Under the pieces are notes generated by a model, which was given only the letters and a program-made list of their open reading frames with translations, was not told the origin of the DNA and made no database searches. Made by a program: the position numbers and the translations under genes. From Aphidius gifuensis (lineage: Eukaryota; Arthropoda; Insecta; Hymenoptera; Braconidae), in the NCBI RefSeq assembly GCF_014905175.1, contig NC_057788.1:10857446-10921445 (forward strand): DNA of 64,000 nucleotides. Reading direction: 5' to 3'. Shown one piece after another: positions 35,801 to 49,500 of the stretch (positions are counted from its first letter, which is position 1; the number at the start of each line of letters is the position of its first letter).

Positions 35801-37760
35801 GCGGAGTATATTTAGACTTTGACGTTGCTTTTCACTATTTTTTCTTTTTGCAAATTACATGTAAATAGTGAGTCGTTGTTATATCGTTAATCTTTAAAAA
35901 ATTGACTTGTTCAAATATAAAAAAAAACTTGAGGTGTGTATAAAATTATCAGTTATCGAAATTTGAATTTTGCATGATGGTCGATTGATTTGGCGGGTCG
36001 CGCATATATCGCCATAAACATTTTTTGCGGTAAAAAAAAAAAGAGAGAGAAAGAGAGAGGAAGAGTAAAAAAGACAAGAGGAGTATGTACTCTTTCCATA
36101 TATCTTGTGTGTTTCTTCTTTATTTGGTAGAGGTTAAACTGGCAGTAAATCTCACGGACAAACAATCATAATTTTCAAAGAGCCAACGAAAAACAAGAGT
36201 CTTTAAAAAGAGCCGATGCCAAGAGCCGCCGCATGAAATGCGACCACCTATATATGCCCTGCAATTGTTTCAGGATACATTCATATATATATATATATAT
36301 ATATTTTTTTTTTTTTTGATTTTTTTTAATGATGTTTGGCAATGAAGCCACATGAAGGCTATAACCCACGATTCATATTGTACATGGACCATTCTATATT
36401 TCTCGTTCCATTAATGTTTACTATATATATAACGATATTCGAAATAAAAATCAACTAAAGCCGGCTTGATTTCAACAAAAGTATATGCAGAATTATGGTA
36501 AATCATGTTGATGCTAATTCTGAAATCTGTTATATATTCAATTCATTTTAAATACATAAATTTCTTATTTTTTTTTTTCGATTAAAATTATGTTTTTAAG
36601 AACTTTTTTTCTACTTGTAATACATTATTATTACAAGTAATAATTTTTATTAAATTTATTAGAATTTAAATCTACTTAAATATCGTTCTTGTCTTAAATA
36701 TTTTTCTAAAATTTTATAATATTTTTTTAACGTAACGTTTTTTTTTTAAATTTTATATCAGAAAAAAAGCGTTTTATTAAAATGAAATTTCACTGTCAAG
36801 TTAAATGATGTAAATTAAATAACACAATATAAATTTAATAATAATAATTTTTTTTTGTTTTTAAATTGAAACAATTACACACACATATTAACACTTTAGT
36901 GACAAAAAAAAAACAAATTAAATAAAAATTTAATCTTGATGAAATAAAGAAATATAAAAATAAAAAAAATTTAAAGACAAGAACGTGACACCTAATCAAC
37001 ACGGAAATAATTATTACCTAGTATCCAACAACAAGAATCCCCGTATGCTCGAGTTTCACATTGCAGGTTTCTTAAAAAGCACCATCATCAGTTGAGAGGC
37101 ACATGAAGCGTTGATGATGTGATCTCTGATTGATGCTTGAATCCAACGTGTTTGTCACGTAATAAACCGTTTCTTCACAAAAAATATCAAATTTTCGTCT
37201 ATCTAAACGCAATAATTAATTTGATTTTTAAACAAATTTATTTGTCATCAAATTAATCAATAATATGTTTATATAAAAATTGATAATAGAGATAATTTAT
37301 TTCACTATAAATATTAAACCCACAATATTACACTAAAAATTATTCCAAAATTGTTTGTCGATATTTACGATTGCAAGCACCAGGGTATTGTTATCCAAAA
37401 AGTTGCACAAAACAATTTTTTAATTTTTAAATTTAAAACACATAAAAAATATCCTTATTTTGATAAATAATCACTTGATAATTAATGCTGTCTTGATAAT
37501 TAACTTTTATATTTATAATAATAATCACTTTGATATCACATGACCTTGTTGATTTTAAGATTTAATTGAAAAAAAAAAAACAAAAATTAGGTAAAATGCC
37601 AATAAATTTAATGATGAAAAATTTGATCAAGTGTCATATAATTATTAATCACTTTTGTTATATATTATAAAAAATTTAAAATAATAAAATATTAAATATT
37701 TTATTGATATCAATATTGATAAACACAGTTTTTATTTAAAAATCACGCACAAAATAACAC
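35801..37760. other. Noncoding AT-rich stretch
   Basis: Contains a GA microsatellite (about 36042-36068) and a TA microsatellite (about 36285-36302). A GC-raised patch lies at about 37030-37150. No gene. Confidence 0.55.
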
Positions 37761-37764
37761 AAAA

Positions 37765-38560
37765 ATTGCAAGGCTTAAAGCCTCGAGCGGACGAGCGATA
37801 AAAGCCGAATTGTTCTGGCCGCGAAATTCGTGCGTGATCGAGGGTGACGATTCCACGGGGGCCACACTGCCATGCGCGTAGGTTTCCCCCCTTGTAAGAA
37901 GTGGGGGAGGCGTTGCTTTGTGTATTTGTAGTAGTAGTAATAATAACGCCCGCCGCACTCGAAGTTTCTTCAGCAAAGAGGGCGGTTGAATATTTCAAAC
38001 AATCGTGTGGGAGAATTAAAAATTTTTAAATTATATTATTTCACAATTATTATTAAAAGTATAATTAATTTATCTAAATTCACTTGTTGTTTTTTTTTTT
38101 TTTAATTTTTTTTTCTTTTTGATTAATAAAAAATACAAAAATTTATCATATTAACTTTTCTTTTTTTTTTGCATTTTAAAATATTGTTATCTAGTCGATC
38201 TCTTGTTTTTTAATTTTTTTTTTTTTTTCTGTTGGGGGTGTTTAAGGGAGAGAAAAAAAAAAAGAGAGAGAGGTAGCTTATTTCGGTCAAGATAAAAAAT
38301 GTTCGACACACATGACTCGACCGGCGCGAGACGACTGAAACCCTCAGTTGAATGTTGATCAGCGGGCTGCCCCCCTACAAAAATTTTCCCCACTCTTAGA
38401 ATTTTAAAAGTTTTTTTTCTTTTTTATTTTTTTATCTTTTTTCTCTACATCAGTTACCAGCGCGACTTTAAGCATCTACGGATGCTGTATATGCAGTGTA
38501 TATATGTGCTCAACCCCTCCTTCTTTGAACCCCTCTTGCGGGTGACAATTTCTCCGCCCT
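37765..38560. promoter_or_regulatory. CpG-rich region, candidate promoter or 5' exon
   Basis: 37765-37985 and 38295-38395 are the GC- and CpG-richest noncoding DNA in the window (many cgag, gcgc, ccgc). A minus frame runs 37732-37998 without recognised similarity. In an AT-rich insect genome such patches are often promoters or 5' UTRs. It would suit an upstream start for the minus-strand gene 19 kb away, but no spliced link is visible. Confidence 0.35.
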
Positions 38561-41500
38561 TTATATCATTACACATTATAAATGTATCAAAATTTTCATT
38601 TTATATATAAAATATTATTTAAACATACATACATAAAAATCTTATTTAAATTAAATTAATTTTCAGATGCACTCAACTTCAGCCAACACCTTTTTTACCT
38701 GTCAAAATTTTCAATAACAAAGTCTTTGAGCATGTCTTGGTTGAAGTTTACCATTCAAATTTTTCCATCAAGTTCTAGGCATTGCAGTTATAATTCATAA
38801 TTTTGTGAACTTGTAACCAACTTGTAAAAATTTTTTACTGGACTAATTAGAAGCGTTTTAATTTTTAAAAATTTGTAAACCTATTAACAAAATTTGTAAA
38901 CAACAAATTAAGGGTTGAAAAAGGGTTACAGCAACTTTCTTTAAAAAATCAGTTAGAAGTTTGGAATATTTTTCGGGATAGCTTTTTTATAAAAAAGTAT
39001 TGAAAAACGTTTATAAAAAATTTTTAAAAAATTATAATTATTCCTCTAAAAAAGCACGATTGTTTGAGTGTATTTTTTTTAATTGAAATTTATTTGTTTG
39101 AAATTTACCAAAATTATACAAAACCACTGTGTTGATGAATAAAGTTTTATTGTATATGCAATGATCATATTACATTCGGAATGTTTTATAAATATTTTTT
39201 CGATCACGCATCATACAATCTGTATGCGGTAACTCAATATAGCCTGAGACAATCGGTAAGTATCACCTGCTCATGTGTATCATCAAATTATTGGGATGCC
39301 ATTGATTTCGTATAATCGATTTTTCCTCACACGAGTAAAAAAAATATACAACACTTATTTATTGACTGAAAATAATATTACATATGTGCAAAATACAATC
39401 ACAAATATAATATATGCATTTTAATTTATGAGTTATATGCAAAAGTGAGTCATGTGAATGAAATCAACCACTATATAGTTGGACTGTGATTTTAACTACT
39501 ACAATAAAGCTTTTTTTTTTTTGGTATAGTCACCCTAACATTAGCTGTCGACATTGTACATGTATATATGACTGGTAAAAATAAAAAAAAAAAGCCATAC
39601 AGTGTTAGTTGAAATGCTGACAAGAAAATTGTGACGTCATATATAATGATTGTTGTTTAATCAACAGTTCTAGTACGTCATAAAAAAAATATTGTATATA
39701 TACTTTTGGAGCGTTTCCGCAAGAGATATATATATATATATGAGTACCACAACGTTATAACTTGAAAAAATAAAAATTAAATGAAAATAAAAACGTAAAA
39801 GATTCACAGACGGAAGCATGCTGACGAAAAGGGTGATGAGTTTTTTTTTTTTTTTTTTTCAAGTATTCATAGATGTTCAAGCTAAAACCAAGATGACACC
39901 TCTGAAAATCTCTTGTCTTCCAAAAATACATAAACCACACTTTTACTAAACTAACTTTTTACTTGACTCCTTTTCTTTACTTTCTTAAAACTTGATGTTA
40001 ATTTTAATTTTTTTTTTGTTTTCATTATATTTTTATATTTATTTCTTGACTCTACTCTTTTTATTTCTCTTGCGCTATAATCATCAGAAGCCTGGAAGAC
40101 ACACTAGAGTGCATCAACGTGCCATATGCCCATATGGCTTATGGCGGAGATAAAAAAAAAAAATTAATATTTCAAATGTATAATGGGAGGTATATTTTTA
40201 AAACATGCACAAGATATATATATTTTTATCTTGTCTTATATATTCTGCATGATGTTTTTTTTAATAGAACAAAGATGTAAATATATGTATGTAAAATCTA
40301 TATGTAATTACGCGTCAATTTATTCTATTGGAAGAGCCATATGTATAAATTTGAAAAAAAAGTTTTTTAATATATTTATAATATATCTATTGAACAATCT
40401 TTAATATTAATATTTAAAGTTCAGAATGAATTATCTATTGGTATATATATTACGTGGGTTAATTGTTAGAAAATTTTATATTCTCTCCTCTCTCCCTCTT
40501 TGCATACACTATTAAATTTTTGTCGCATGTATAAAATTTAACACGCAAGTTCAATGTTAAAAACAGTCTACAATTTCGTTTCTTGTTTCAATTTAAAACT
40601 GAGCTTTTGTATTAAATTGAAACAAAGAAAAATAGGCATTAAAATTTTGTAGTAAGATTTCAATTACAATTTTTTTATTTTGTTAACTTTGAAAGATAAT
40701 ATTAACTCGTTGTTTTTTATCTATTACGAAAGTTTTTAATAGTCCTATGAAAGCCCCTTCTGCCCTTTCACTTGAAATGTTTTACGAAAAGCCCTTTTTT
40801 TGGAAAATTATTATGTGAAGAGAACGTCATGTTATATGAAAAACAGATGTTAATAAAATTATCAGGTTTTATTGTCTTCTAAATGTGGACAGACATTGAG
40901 AAAAAAAGATCAAAGTAAAATCTGTTTTTAAAAAAAAACTACTGACCTGGTTTTTTAAAAATTAAAAAAATAAAATTAGATCCTTTTTTTTTTTATAATA
41001 ATTCAAATTTATAAAAATTCTAAAGAATGTAATCTTGCTTGACGAAAATGCTGACGTAGGACTTTTATTTATTCCCCTTCAAACTACCCGTAAATAAGCG
41101 CAGCCGTAAAAAAACTTAGATACTTTCTCTGTCTCTTTTTTTCTCTTCCTTTGTTGTCTCACTTGCTCTAATATCATCTTGCTAATTATCATTGTAAGAC
41201 ATTGTAGACAACATTCCACTCTCAGTGTAAAACTTGCACCATCTTTAATCGAGTCTTTTGTTAATCTGAACAATAATAAATAATTATTTATTTATCTTTT
41301 TATATATCTATCTATTTATCTTGTATCAAGAGTAACATAAAGTAATTTCATATATTTTTAGTATAATAAATTATTTTAGAAAAAAATAACAAAACTTGAT
41401 GACGAAAATTAAAATTTTCAATAGTTCGGTTGAATGGGTATAATTTTCAGTTGGTATAGATGTTTTTGTTTCACTTTTTTTTTAATAGAATATTTATTTA

Positions 41501-41585
41501 TTTATTTCGACTATATAAATAGTTTATTTATTTATAACTCATATATGTCTGTTGCATGTTGACAGTTAATTATGGTGAAAATTAG
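38561..41585. other. Noncoding AT-rich stretch
   Basis: A short inverted repeat GCCATATG..CATATGGC lies at 40121-40138. Otherwise no gene or element. Confidence 0.55.
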
Positions 41586-41595
41586 CGTTGAGAAG
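41586..41595. repeat. Left 10-base target-site duplication of the MULE
   Basis: CGTTGAGAAG, repeated exactly at 42371-42380. MULE elements make 8-10 base duplications. Confidence 0.85.
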
Positions 41596-42370
41596 GATTA
41601 CCGGTCTTTTTCCCGAATGACTTTTTTCCCGAATTTTAAAATCCCGAATCTTTTTTCCCGAATACCTTTTCCCGAATAATTACTCCCGAAAGACGATTTT
41701 CCCGATAGACTTTTTCCCGCATACTTTTTTCCCGAATATTAAAATTTCTAGTATTTTTTAAAATTTTTTATTTTGTTTATTTTTTGATTTGTTTTTGTTC
41801 GAGCTAGCTTCATACTGTTAATTCATTTGACAGATAAATAAAATCATTTGGCATATTGATTATTGCAAAATTTTTATTTGTATTTAAATTTGTATTAAAA
41901 TTTTTAGTATTTTTTAAAATAGAAAATTAAATCGGGAATATAAGTAAAATGCACAAAACAACAATGTCAGATAGCATAATAGATTTCGTCTATTTATTGC
42001 AAAAAAATCATCCTGATTTATATTCAGCCCTGACAAAGTTGCAAAAAGAACAAGCTAATACAGAAATCATTGTAGCAGAATTGAGTCTTGGGCGAAAGGT
42101 CAAGGCAGAGCCCAAAAAAAAATGGATCGAATTTCAATATCGTATCACGTCAATTACACTGAGATATGCTGATTACGATGAAATGGAATTTTTAAAAGCA
42201 TTGGCGCACAACATTGTTTTATAAAAATTCAATAAAAAAAATATTTTTTTAAAAATTCATTCGGGAAGAATAACGTTCGGGAAAAAAAATTCGGGATTTT
42301 AAAATTCGGGAAAAAATTCGTTCGGAAAACGGCCATTCGGGAAAAAAGATTTGGGAAAATGGATGGGAAC
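41596..42370 (+). mobile_element. Non-autonomous Mutator-like (MULE) element with CCCGAAT-array ends
   Basis: A 775-bp insertion between exact 10-base duplications. The left end (to about 41750) holds about nine copies of a TTTTTTCCCGAAT-like unit. The right end (42255-42360) holds about seven in reverse orientation, and both ends share the block CCCGAATTTTAAAATCCCG. Between them lies a 91-codon frame matching the C-terminal tail of insect MULE transposases. The catalytic DDE region is missing, so the copy is a deletion derivative mobilised, if at all, by a full-length relative elsewhere. The clean duplication suggests a fairly recent insertion. Confidence 0.82.
41949..42224 (+). pseudogene. 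C-terminal remnant of a MULE transposase (91 codons)
   Basis: It reads MHKTTMSDSIIDFVYLLQ, then HPDLYSALTKLQKEQANTEI, and ends EFLKALAHNIVL. The pattern HPxxxxxxxxLxKEQxxxE, then a Gly-Arg/Lys linker, then RIxxI...Y....FLxxxAHN is the usual tail of Phantom/FLYWCH-associated MULE transposases in insects (recalled, not searched). Full-length proteins of this class have several hundred residues with zinc-binding and DDE domains, all absent here. The frame is intact from ATG to TAA, so a short peptide could be made, but transposition activity is not expected. Confidence 0.72.
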
Positions 42371-42380
42371 CGTTGAGAAG
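42371..42380. repeat. Right 10-base target-site duplication of the MULE
   Basis: CGTTGAGAAG, identical to 41586-41595. Confidence 0.85.
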
Positions 42381-45300
42381 TGTGAGGAAGGATTTGTATA
42401 TCGTATATTTATTTGTGTGAGTAAGCAGGCCAACCTTGTAAGCGTAAATGTAATTTGCTCAAAGAAATTTTACATATATAATATTTATATTTGTGACAGT
42501 GTAAAGATTGTAGCCATAAAAAATGTTTTCTTTAAATACCAATAACTTTGTATTGTGAGTTTCAGAAATATTAAAATAAAAAAACGAAGAATTTAGGATA
42601 AAATTATAATCAAGCTTGAAGTTAGTCCGTGCAATTTGATTAATGATCAGATAAATAGTTTCCGATTTATTGACAATTTCAAAAAAAGACAGATTTAAAT
42701 CAGATTATTTATTTTTACGTCAATTAAGGCTTCAATAATTATTCGAAAAAAAATAAAAATATACAATTTCGGAATAAAATAATAAGTACAAAACGAGCCT
42801 TGTAAAATTGACGTAAAATTTTTTGACTATTGAAGCTAAAAGTATACGTATATATAACATGTTCGATAGTTAAGCCATTTTTCGAATGAGCATTCAAAAT
42901 ATGCTTCAAGAAACCCTTGACTGACACCTTAACCATAGGATTTCATGGTTTGAATATTAAAATGACAAAATAAAGACCAGAGCCGTTAAACTTTATAGTC
43001 TGGTATTGTATCACTAAACAAGCCGAATTAATTACCACCAGTGAGGCACGATCTCGTGACTTTCTGATTACAACGATGGGCCATTCAGACTTTCAATGAT
43101 TAGATAGATTTTTTTGCATCCATGAATTACGTTAGTTCATATTTCATTATTTCGAAAATCTGTTTTATTTAACGGTGCTTTCTAGTACGTAGATTACTAT
43201 TTTTCACCATTTTATCAAATTATTTTAAAATAAATATATTATTTATTTACATAGAATCAAAATACAATTTATAAATAATCAAAAAAGTTATTTCAAGTAA
43301 TAAATGAATAAATAAAAACCTGGAAAAATTAATAGTTAAAAAAAATTTGAAAAAATGTAATAATTGATTGAATAATAAGCCTTAATGGAATATTTAATTT
43401 CAACGCTCAACCATTGAAATGAGCAAAACAGGTTGACCATAAAAAACATTGCTCGCACAAGGCTCATTTTTATAGTTAAAGCGTATAAAAATGTGATGAC
43501 TGATGAAAAAAATGGCTTGATTGTTGTCGCATGGCTTAGGGTGAAGGCAAAAGTAGCTTGTAAGGCTCAGAATGCGATTTTAATACTCAAACCGATACTT
43601 AATATTTTATCCCGGGAAATTATCAGTATTGAAAAGACGTTTTTTTTTGCAAAACCATGGTTCTAATATGAAGTGTTTATGTTAATTAATTTATGAGCCA
43701 AAAAGTTTTTTTTTTTCGTAGAAAATTATAAATCTTTTGGGATCCACCTATACGTAAAATTCAAGAATGATTTTGAGCTTAGATAGTGATAAGCAGATTT
43801 CAACAGAGAGGGGATACATGATAAGTGACTTCTTGTGTAAGTACCCCCTCAAGCTTCTAGCCTCTGGAAAAGACCCCAAAAGTTAAAAAAAAAAAAATTA
43901 TTATTATTATCATTAGTAATTACCGTTAACTGTTGTTAAAAATTAGGATACTCCAGTAAACAGTTTTCGAAATTTGCCAATCCAAAAATAATTTACTACT
44001 TTCTGAATTTTCATATTTTTACGTAACTGTAAAATCTGAACTTGAGCTTAGTCAATAATAAATATACACTAAAGCCCTTAAAAATAAAATAAAATAAAAA
44101 AAGATTATAATGAAAGACGTAAAAATCAAATATCTGACGACTACCTGAAAACCAAGTACTGTTTTTTTTTTTTTTTTCTATTTAGCAAACCATTTGAGGG
44201 AATCCGTTAAAAGATATCCCGTTTAATTCTTACATCATAGTTTTTTCACACGAAATTACAAGGAATAAATATAGAAACCCTTTTTTCCAACAAAAAAAAA
44301 AAACAGAAAGAAATAAATAAATAGGTAAATGAAAAACGCTGGAAGCTGGATGACCCGAAGCCTTGTCTATACCTACCTAAACCTTGTGCATTGGGGTCCT
44401 GGGAAGAACCTTTTATGCATCTTTTATACCTGCAAAAAGGTGTTTTTTTTTCCAAATACCTATTGTCCTATATAGATTTTTACCTTGGCATATGTTTGAA
44501 ATACTTAAAATGTGAATTTGTCCAAGGTTAAAAACCTTTAAAAAAAACTTGAAATATGATGATTTTCATTCTTGCAAAATTGAAAAAAAAATTTACGTGT
44601 AACTGATCTAAGATTACAGGATTATGACAAAAAGTTAAAGTTATATAAAATGAAATTGAAATTCTAATTTTTAATGCAAATCGATTTTTCTTTTAATGAC
44701 TGCATCTTGACTTGAATTAATAAATGTAATTAAAATTTATTGAATTGGAAAATCCATTTGATTTGTTTAAATTCATTTAGGTTTATAATATTTGATTTTT
44801 TAAAAAATCGGCATATTGCAATCGAATGAATTTGGAAAAATTAAAAACTATTATTATAAATTTATTTCAGATATTCGATACTTTATTTTCGAATAATTTC
44901 AAAATATATATGTGTATGTATATAATAAAACAACCCAACATTTTGACCTATTTTTATTGATGGTGGTAAAGGAGAATCCCATAGACACGACCTTTCAACC
45001 CTTTCCAACCTAACGGAATGATGAAAAAGGTAAAAATCTTTTTCCCACATTCCGTATAACTGTTTAAATTACTTATATAAAAACCGGAAGACACACACCC
45101 CATGTGTATCCTGTATTTTAGTATATCTATACATATATAAAAAATAATATATATAACATGTACAAGCCCCAAAAAAAAAAAATTATTTTTTAACTCAAAC
45201 TTCAGGAATAATTTAGCAAAAAATAATTTCAATTAAAATAATTTTCTTGATGTCTTGCAGGCTGATGAATTTACTAAATCAATTGGAATCAGTGAAATGA

Positions 45301-46433
45301 CATTTGAAAAATATTATTGATACATTTTTTCTATTTTCAGCAACAGGCTACATTTGTCATTGAAAACAATATTTATTGAAAAATAGAATCTCAAGTTCAA
45401 TTATAATAATAAATAAAATTAATAAAAAAACAAAATACAATTGATATGGTTTTCAAAATCGAAATAATTATTTCGAACAAACAAGAATATTTTATTTTTG
45501 TTTGAAATGGTATCTTTAAACCCGTAACTTATTAATCGAAATAAAAATGCTAATTTAATTGAAATAGAGTTCAGCTACAAATAATTTGTCTCCTTCAGTC
45601 AATAAAGTGAAAATTATTATTTTTTTTTCTAAAACTAAAAGTGATAGAAAAATTTAAATACAAAAAGATAATTTTATTAAATTAAATTAATTAATATAAT
45701 CAATAAAAGAGTAACTACTGTTACGTTATATTAAATTATTTTGTATTTAATGACTTGATGATGACTACTCTGATGATTCTAGAACTTTTCAAGTTTAATT
45801 TTTTTTCAAATGAGATTATTACAAGTTTCCGCTGATTGGATTTGATTGGTTATCGTTTACAGAACGTAACCAGTCTTCAACTGAACCTTATATATATACC
45901 AATAAATAAAATGTGAAATGTGTAAAAATTGTTGAACGCACCCCTTCCTCACAAGGAAGAAGGTAAAAATAACACGATGAAAAAAATTGCAGAAGTGAGG
46001 GGAGTACTCCCGTGTCCACACGCATGGAATGTGGTCCGCCGAGTGCGCAAACACTCCCACACATAACCCCACAATTCTTCAAGTTTTACCAATATAGTGC
46101 ACGTGCGCACGTTACTTTTGATGTATGCGTGTATGTACATATTACAAACATTTATACTGTGCAGCATTAGAGGTTGATAACTCGCATATAATATTATTAT
46201 AACATTTGAATAAAAATTCATCAATAAAATTTCACCTATGTTACATGTGGGTGGATATTTTGCAAATTTCATTTGTCTTTTTAAATATGCGTATTTTTTA
46301 ATTTTTGTTTATAATATTCTTATTAATTATATTTCATTTAATATTCACTTTATATTCCTACAGTATATTTAATACCATATAGATGTACTTGTAGTCTAAA
46401 GAATAAATACGCTTCTGGCGTCAATATGTGCAC
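42381..46433. other. Noncoding AT-rich stretch
   Basis: Two GC-raised patches (43000-43110 and 45930-46075) have no supportable frame. A plus frame at 43433-43666 is unrecognised. Confidence 0.5.
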
Positions 46434-46509
46434 ACATGAAATGAAATAATAATTCATGTCATTACAATACATGTATTGTAATTACATGAATTATTATTTT
46501 ATTTCATGT
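46434..46509. repeat. 76-base loop-free palindrome (38-base arms, 36 of 38 paired)
   Basis: Symmetric about 46471/46472, with mismatches only at 46443/46500 and 46460/46483. The arms begin ACATGAAAT and meet at AATACATGTATT. There is no spacer, so it is a cruciform-type palindrome rather than an ordinary pre-miRNA. Confidence 0.92.
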
Positions 46510-49500
46510 TGCGCATCCGTTCCGCCTGTCAGACTTTCAGTCTTTTCCACTTTTATATACTTTATCTCTATCTCTTTTTATTATTTCGAGATTTACAATA
46601 TGTATATCAAGAGTGTAGGTGGAATACGATTATTGGGAATATAATACATCGACCCTGGGCAATTGTTGCATTTTTTAAATATATATATATAAGTGCAGAA
46701 TAAATTTATTTGTATTTAAAAAATCATGCTTTTAAAAACAAAAGAAAATTATAATTAAATTTTTATTTTATTCATATATTAATATTTTATTACAATGGAA
46801 ATATTTTATCAGAGACATGTTGAATAAAGTCTCAATGAGCAATTATCGAAATATTTTTTTTTTTTTTTTTTCGAAAGGATGTATTGGTTTTTAAATTCAA
46901 GAGTATAATGAAATATTAATAACGTTTATACCCTATCAATATTAAATCAAATACTAAGTATTAAAAAAAGAACGACGAAAAAATAAATGAATAAAAATTT
47001 TAATCATTTTTGAAATTAAAAAAATCATAATTATATTTTTAATAAATTGATAAACTAGATTAAATATTAAAAACAATCACATAACATTGTTAAAAAAAGT
47101 GAAAAAAATATATTTAAATAAAAATAATGGCTTTATTTATTTTTATGAAATTCCAAAGGCTAAAGTGCAGACTCGCGGGATCGGTATGCCATGTATTATG
47201 TGTCCCGATGGAAACGGGATATGCCTCGTTCTCTCACATTCACATTTTTGAACAATCAATATATATACACATATACACAATCATACATATCTCACGTACA
47301 TGTATATAAGATCAAGAAGGATAAGGATCCAAGTTGAAAGAAAATATATATATATATATATTTGCACGGAAGAAAAAGATATAGCAAAAAAAAAAAAACG
47401 AACAAAAAATACACAAAAAAACGATACGAAATCGAGCGATATTCTCGGACTTGTTTCGATTTGCACGAATGTCTCGAACGTATTATTGATATTGGTGCAT
47501 AAATGTTGATGTGTAGTTATGCATATATATATATTTGTATGAGTATAGATATTTCTAGTACTTACGCGACGAGTTCGTTATACGATTTACCTGAATTAAC
47601 CGTAACGAGCGTCAAATTGATTCCCACGACCGTGAATGTATATATGTATATATCGAAACGAGTGTTATCGGAGACTCGTCAATTGCACTTGGAAATTTAC
47701 TGTGGTAAGCAAATATTAATCTGATTCCAACTTCAACAACTCATTTAAAATTGTAACAATAAATGGAAAAAAAAAATCAAAATAAAAAAAAAAACCTCAT
47801 GTATATAAAATGAAATTTAAAAGAAAATAAAAATTAACTATTCTGAAAAAAATATCAAATATCAACGGTCTTTGTTTTTATATTCGTTTTTATGGTTTTT
47901 CAATATTCTCATGTGTATATATTTAAATATATACCGTGTTGAGAGTCGTTATAATCACAGTAGGGTGCAGTATGAGAAAACTGTGTATTCACCATATTGT
48001 AATATGTATAAATAAAATATTGGTTTTTTGAAAAAAAAAAAAACATTTAAATTCATTTTATTAAATAGTTTTTGAAAGTGTTTAATTTTCACTTTGTCAT
48101 TTATTTTTATGAAAATTTTGCTGTTATTAATTTGCAAAAGAAAACAAGTCTTTAATTTATAAAAAATATATATGAAAACAATTTTTTATTTTATTTAATT
48201 TCAAGAATATTCATCTTAATTTATTATCAAGTCAATCAAAATTCTTATTAAATCAATAATATTTTTTAAATAACTTGATTAAATTTATTTAATTTAAAAA
48301 ATATTAATTTTTTGGTGAAGAAAAGTCGGAAAATTACTCAGTCAAATGATCCAATTCAAGAAATTTTTTTTTACCAAAGATAAATGTCATTTTAAATTTT
48401 TTTTCAAAAGAGGAATGATCAGTAATAAATATGATAAATGTTTTTGCTTTGTACGACAATAAATATAAATTAATGCATAAAAAAATAATAATAATCATAT
48501 GTTCAATTTATCAATATAATTTTTTTTCAGTTTTTAATATAAATAAAAAGTTCAAGCCATCTAAATGAATTATTTTCTGGGAAAAGATACTTGATATTTT
48601 TTTTTTCTATTGTGACTATAAATGCGTAAGCAAGAATCACGTTAAATTACACTTGATATTTTAGTCACGTAAATTTTACGACTCAATCTTGTAATTCCAT
48701 TGAATGGAAATTTTTAATTTTTTTTGTCATTTTATTAACACATTTTTTTTATTGATCTATACGTCGTTTCAGTTGGTATTTAGCAATGTATACATGCATG
48801 TTATCAGACAGCATATTAAAACCCTTCTCAAATTCTTTAACATTTTTAAATTCTTAGAATCGATGAGCATTCATTCACTTAACTCAAATGAATTGAAAGT
48901 TTATGAAATTAAAGTGTTTGTTTAATCAGATTTTAAACATTTCAGACGAAATATGATTCCTCGAATTTCAATATATATTTAAGAAAAACAAAAAACCGTT
49001 TCTTTTTTTTTTTTTGGTGAATTTAGCGTTTGTCGTTTTGATATAAACAACTTACAATAATCTAGAATAAACAAAGTCAAATTTGACACTTGAAACCATA
49101 ACTCAAGTGTTGAAAAGAAAAAATAATAAAAAAAAAAAGAAATAAAATCGAATATAAAACTCGTAGATTTAAAAAAAAAATAAAAAATACTGTTGCAAGA
49201 GATTCGTCAATATAATTATATAAGTCATGTATTTTTAAAAGTATTATTAAGTAATTAATTTAGAAAAAAAAATTTTCTTTGTTAATTATTTAAAAAAAAA
49301 ACAAGTGAATAAATTTTCCAAAAATTTTCCTGGTCTTGTAAGGTATAACATTGTCAATCTTCAAAAGATTTACAAACAATCAAAATTTTTTAACGCGGGT
49401 ATAGTGGCCACCCGGGTGTTTTTGTCGACAAGCTCGCACGTGTGCCATCTCACATGACATCATTCAAGTCACGCGACGATACCATTTACAAAATATAATT

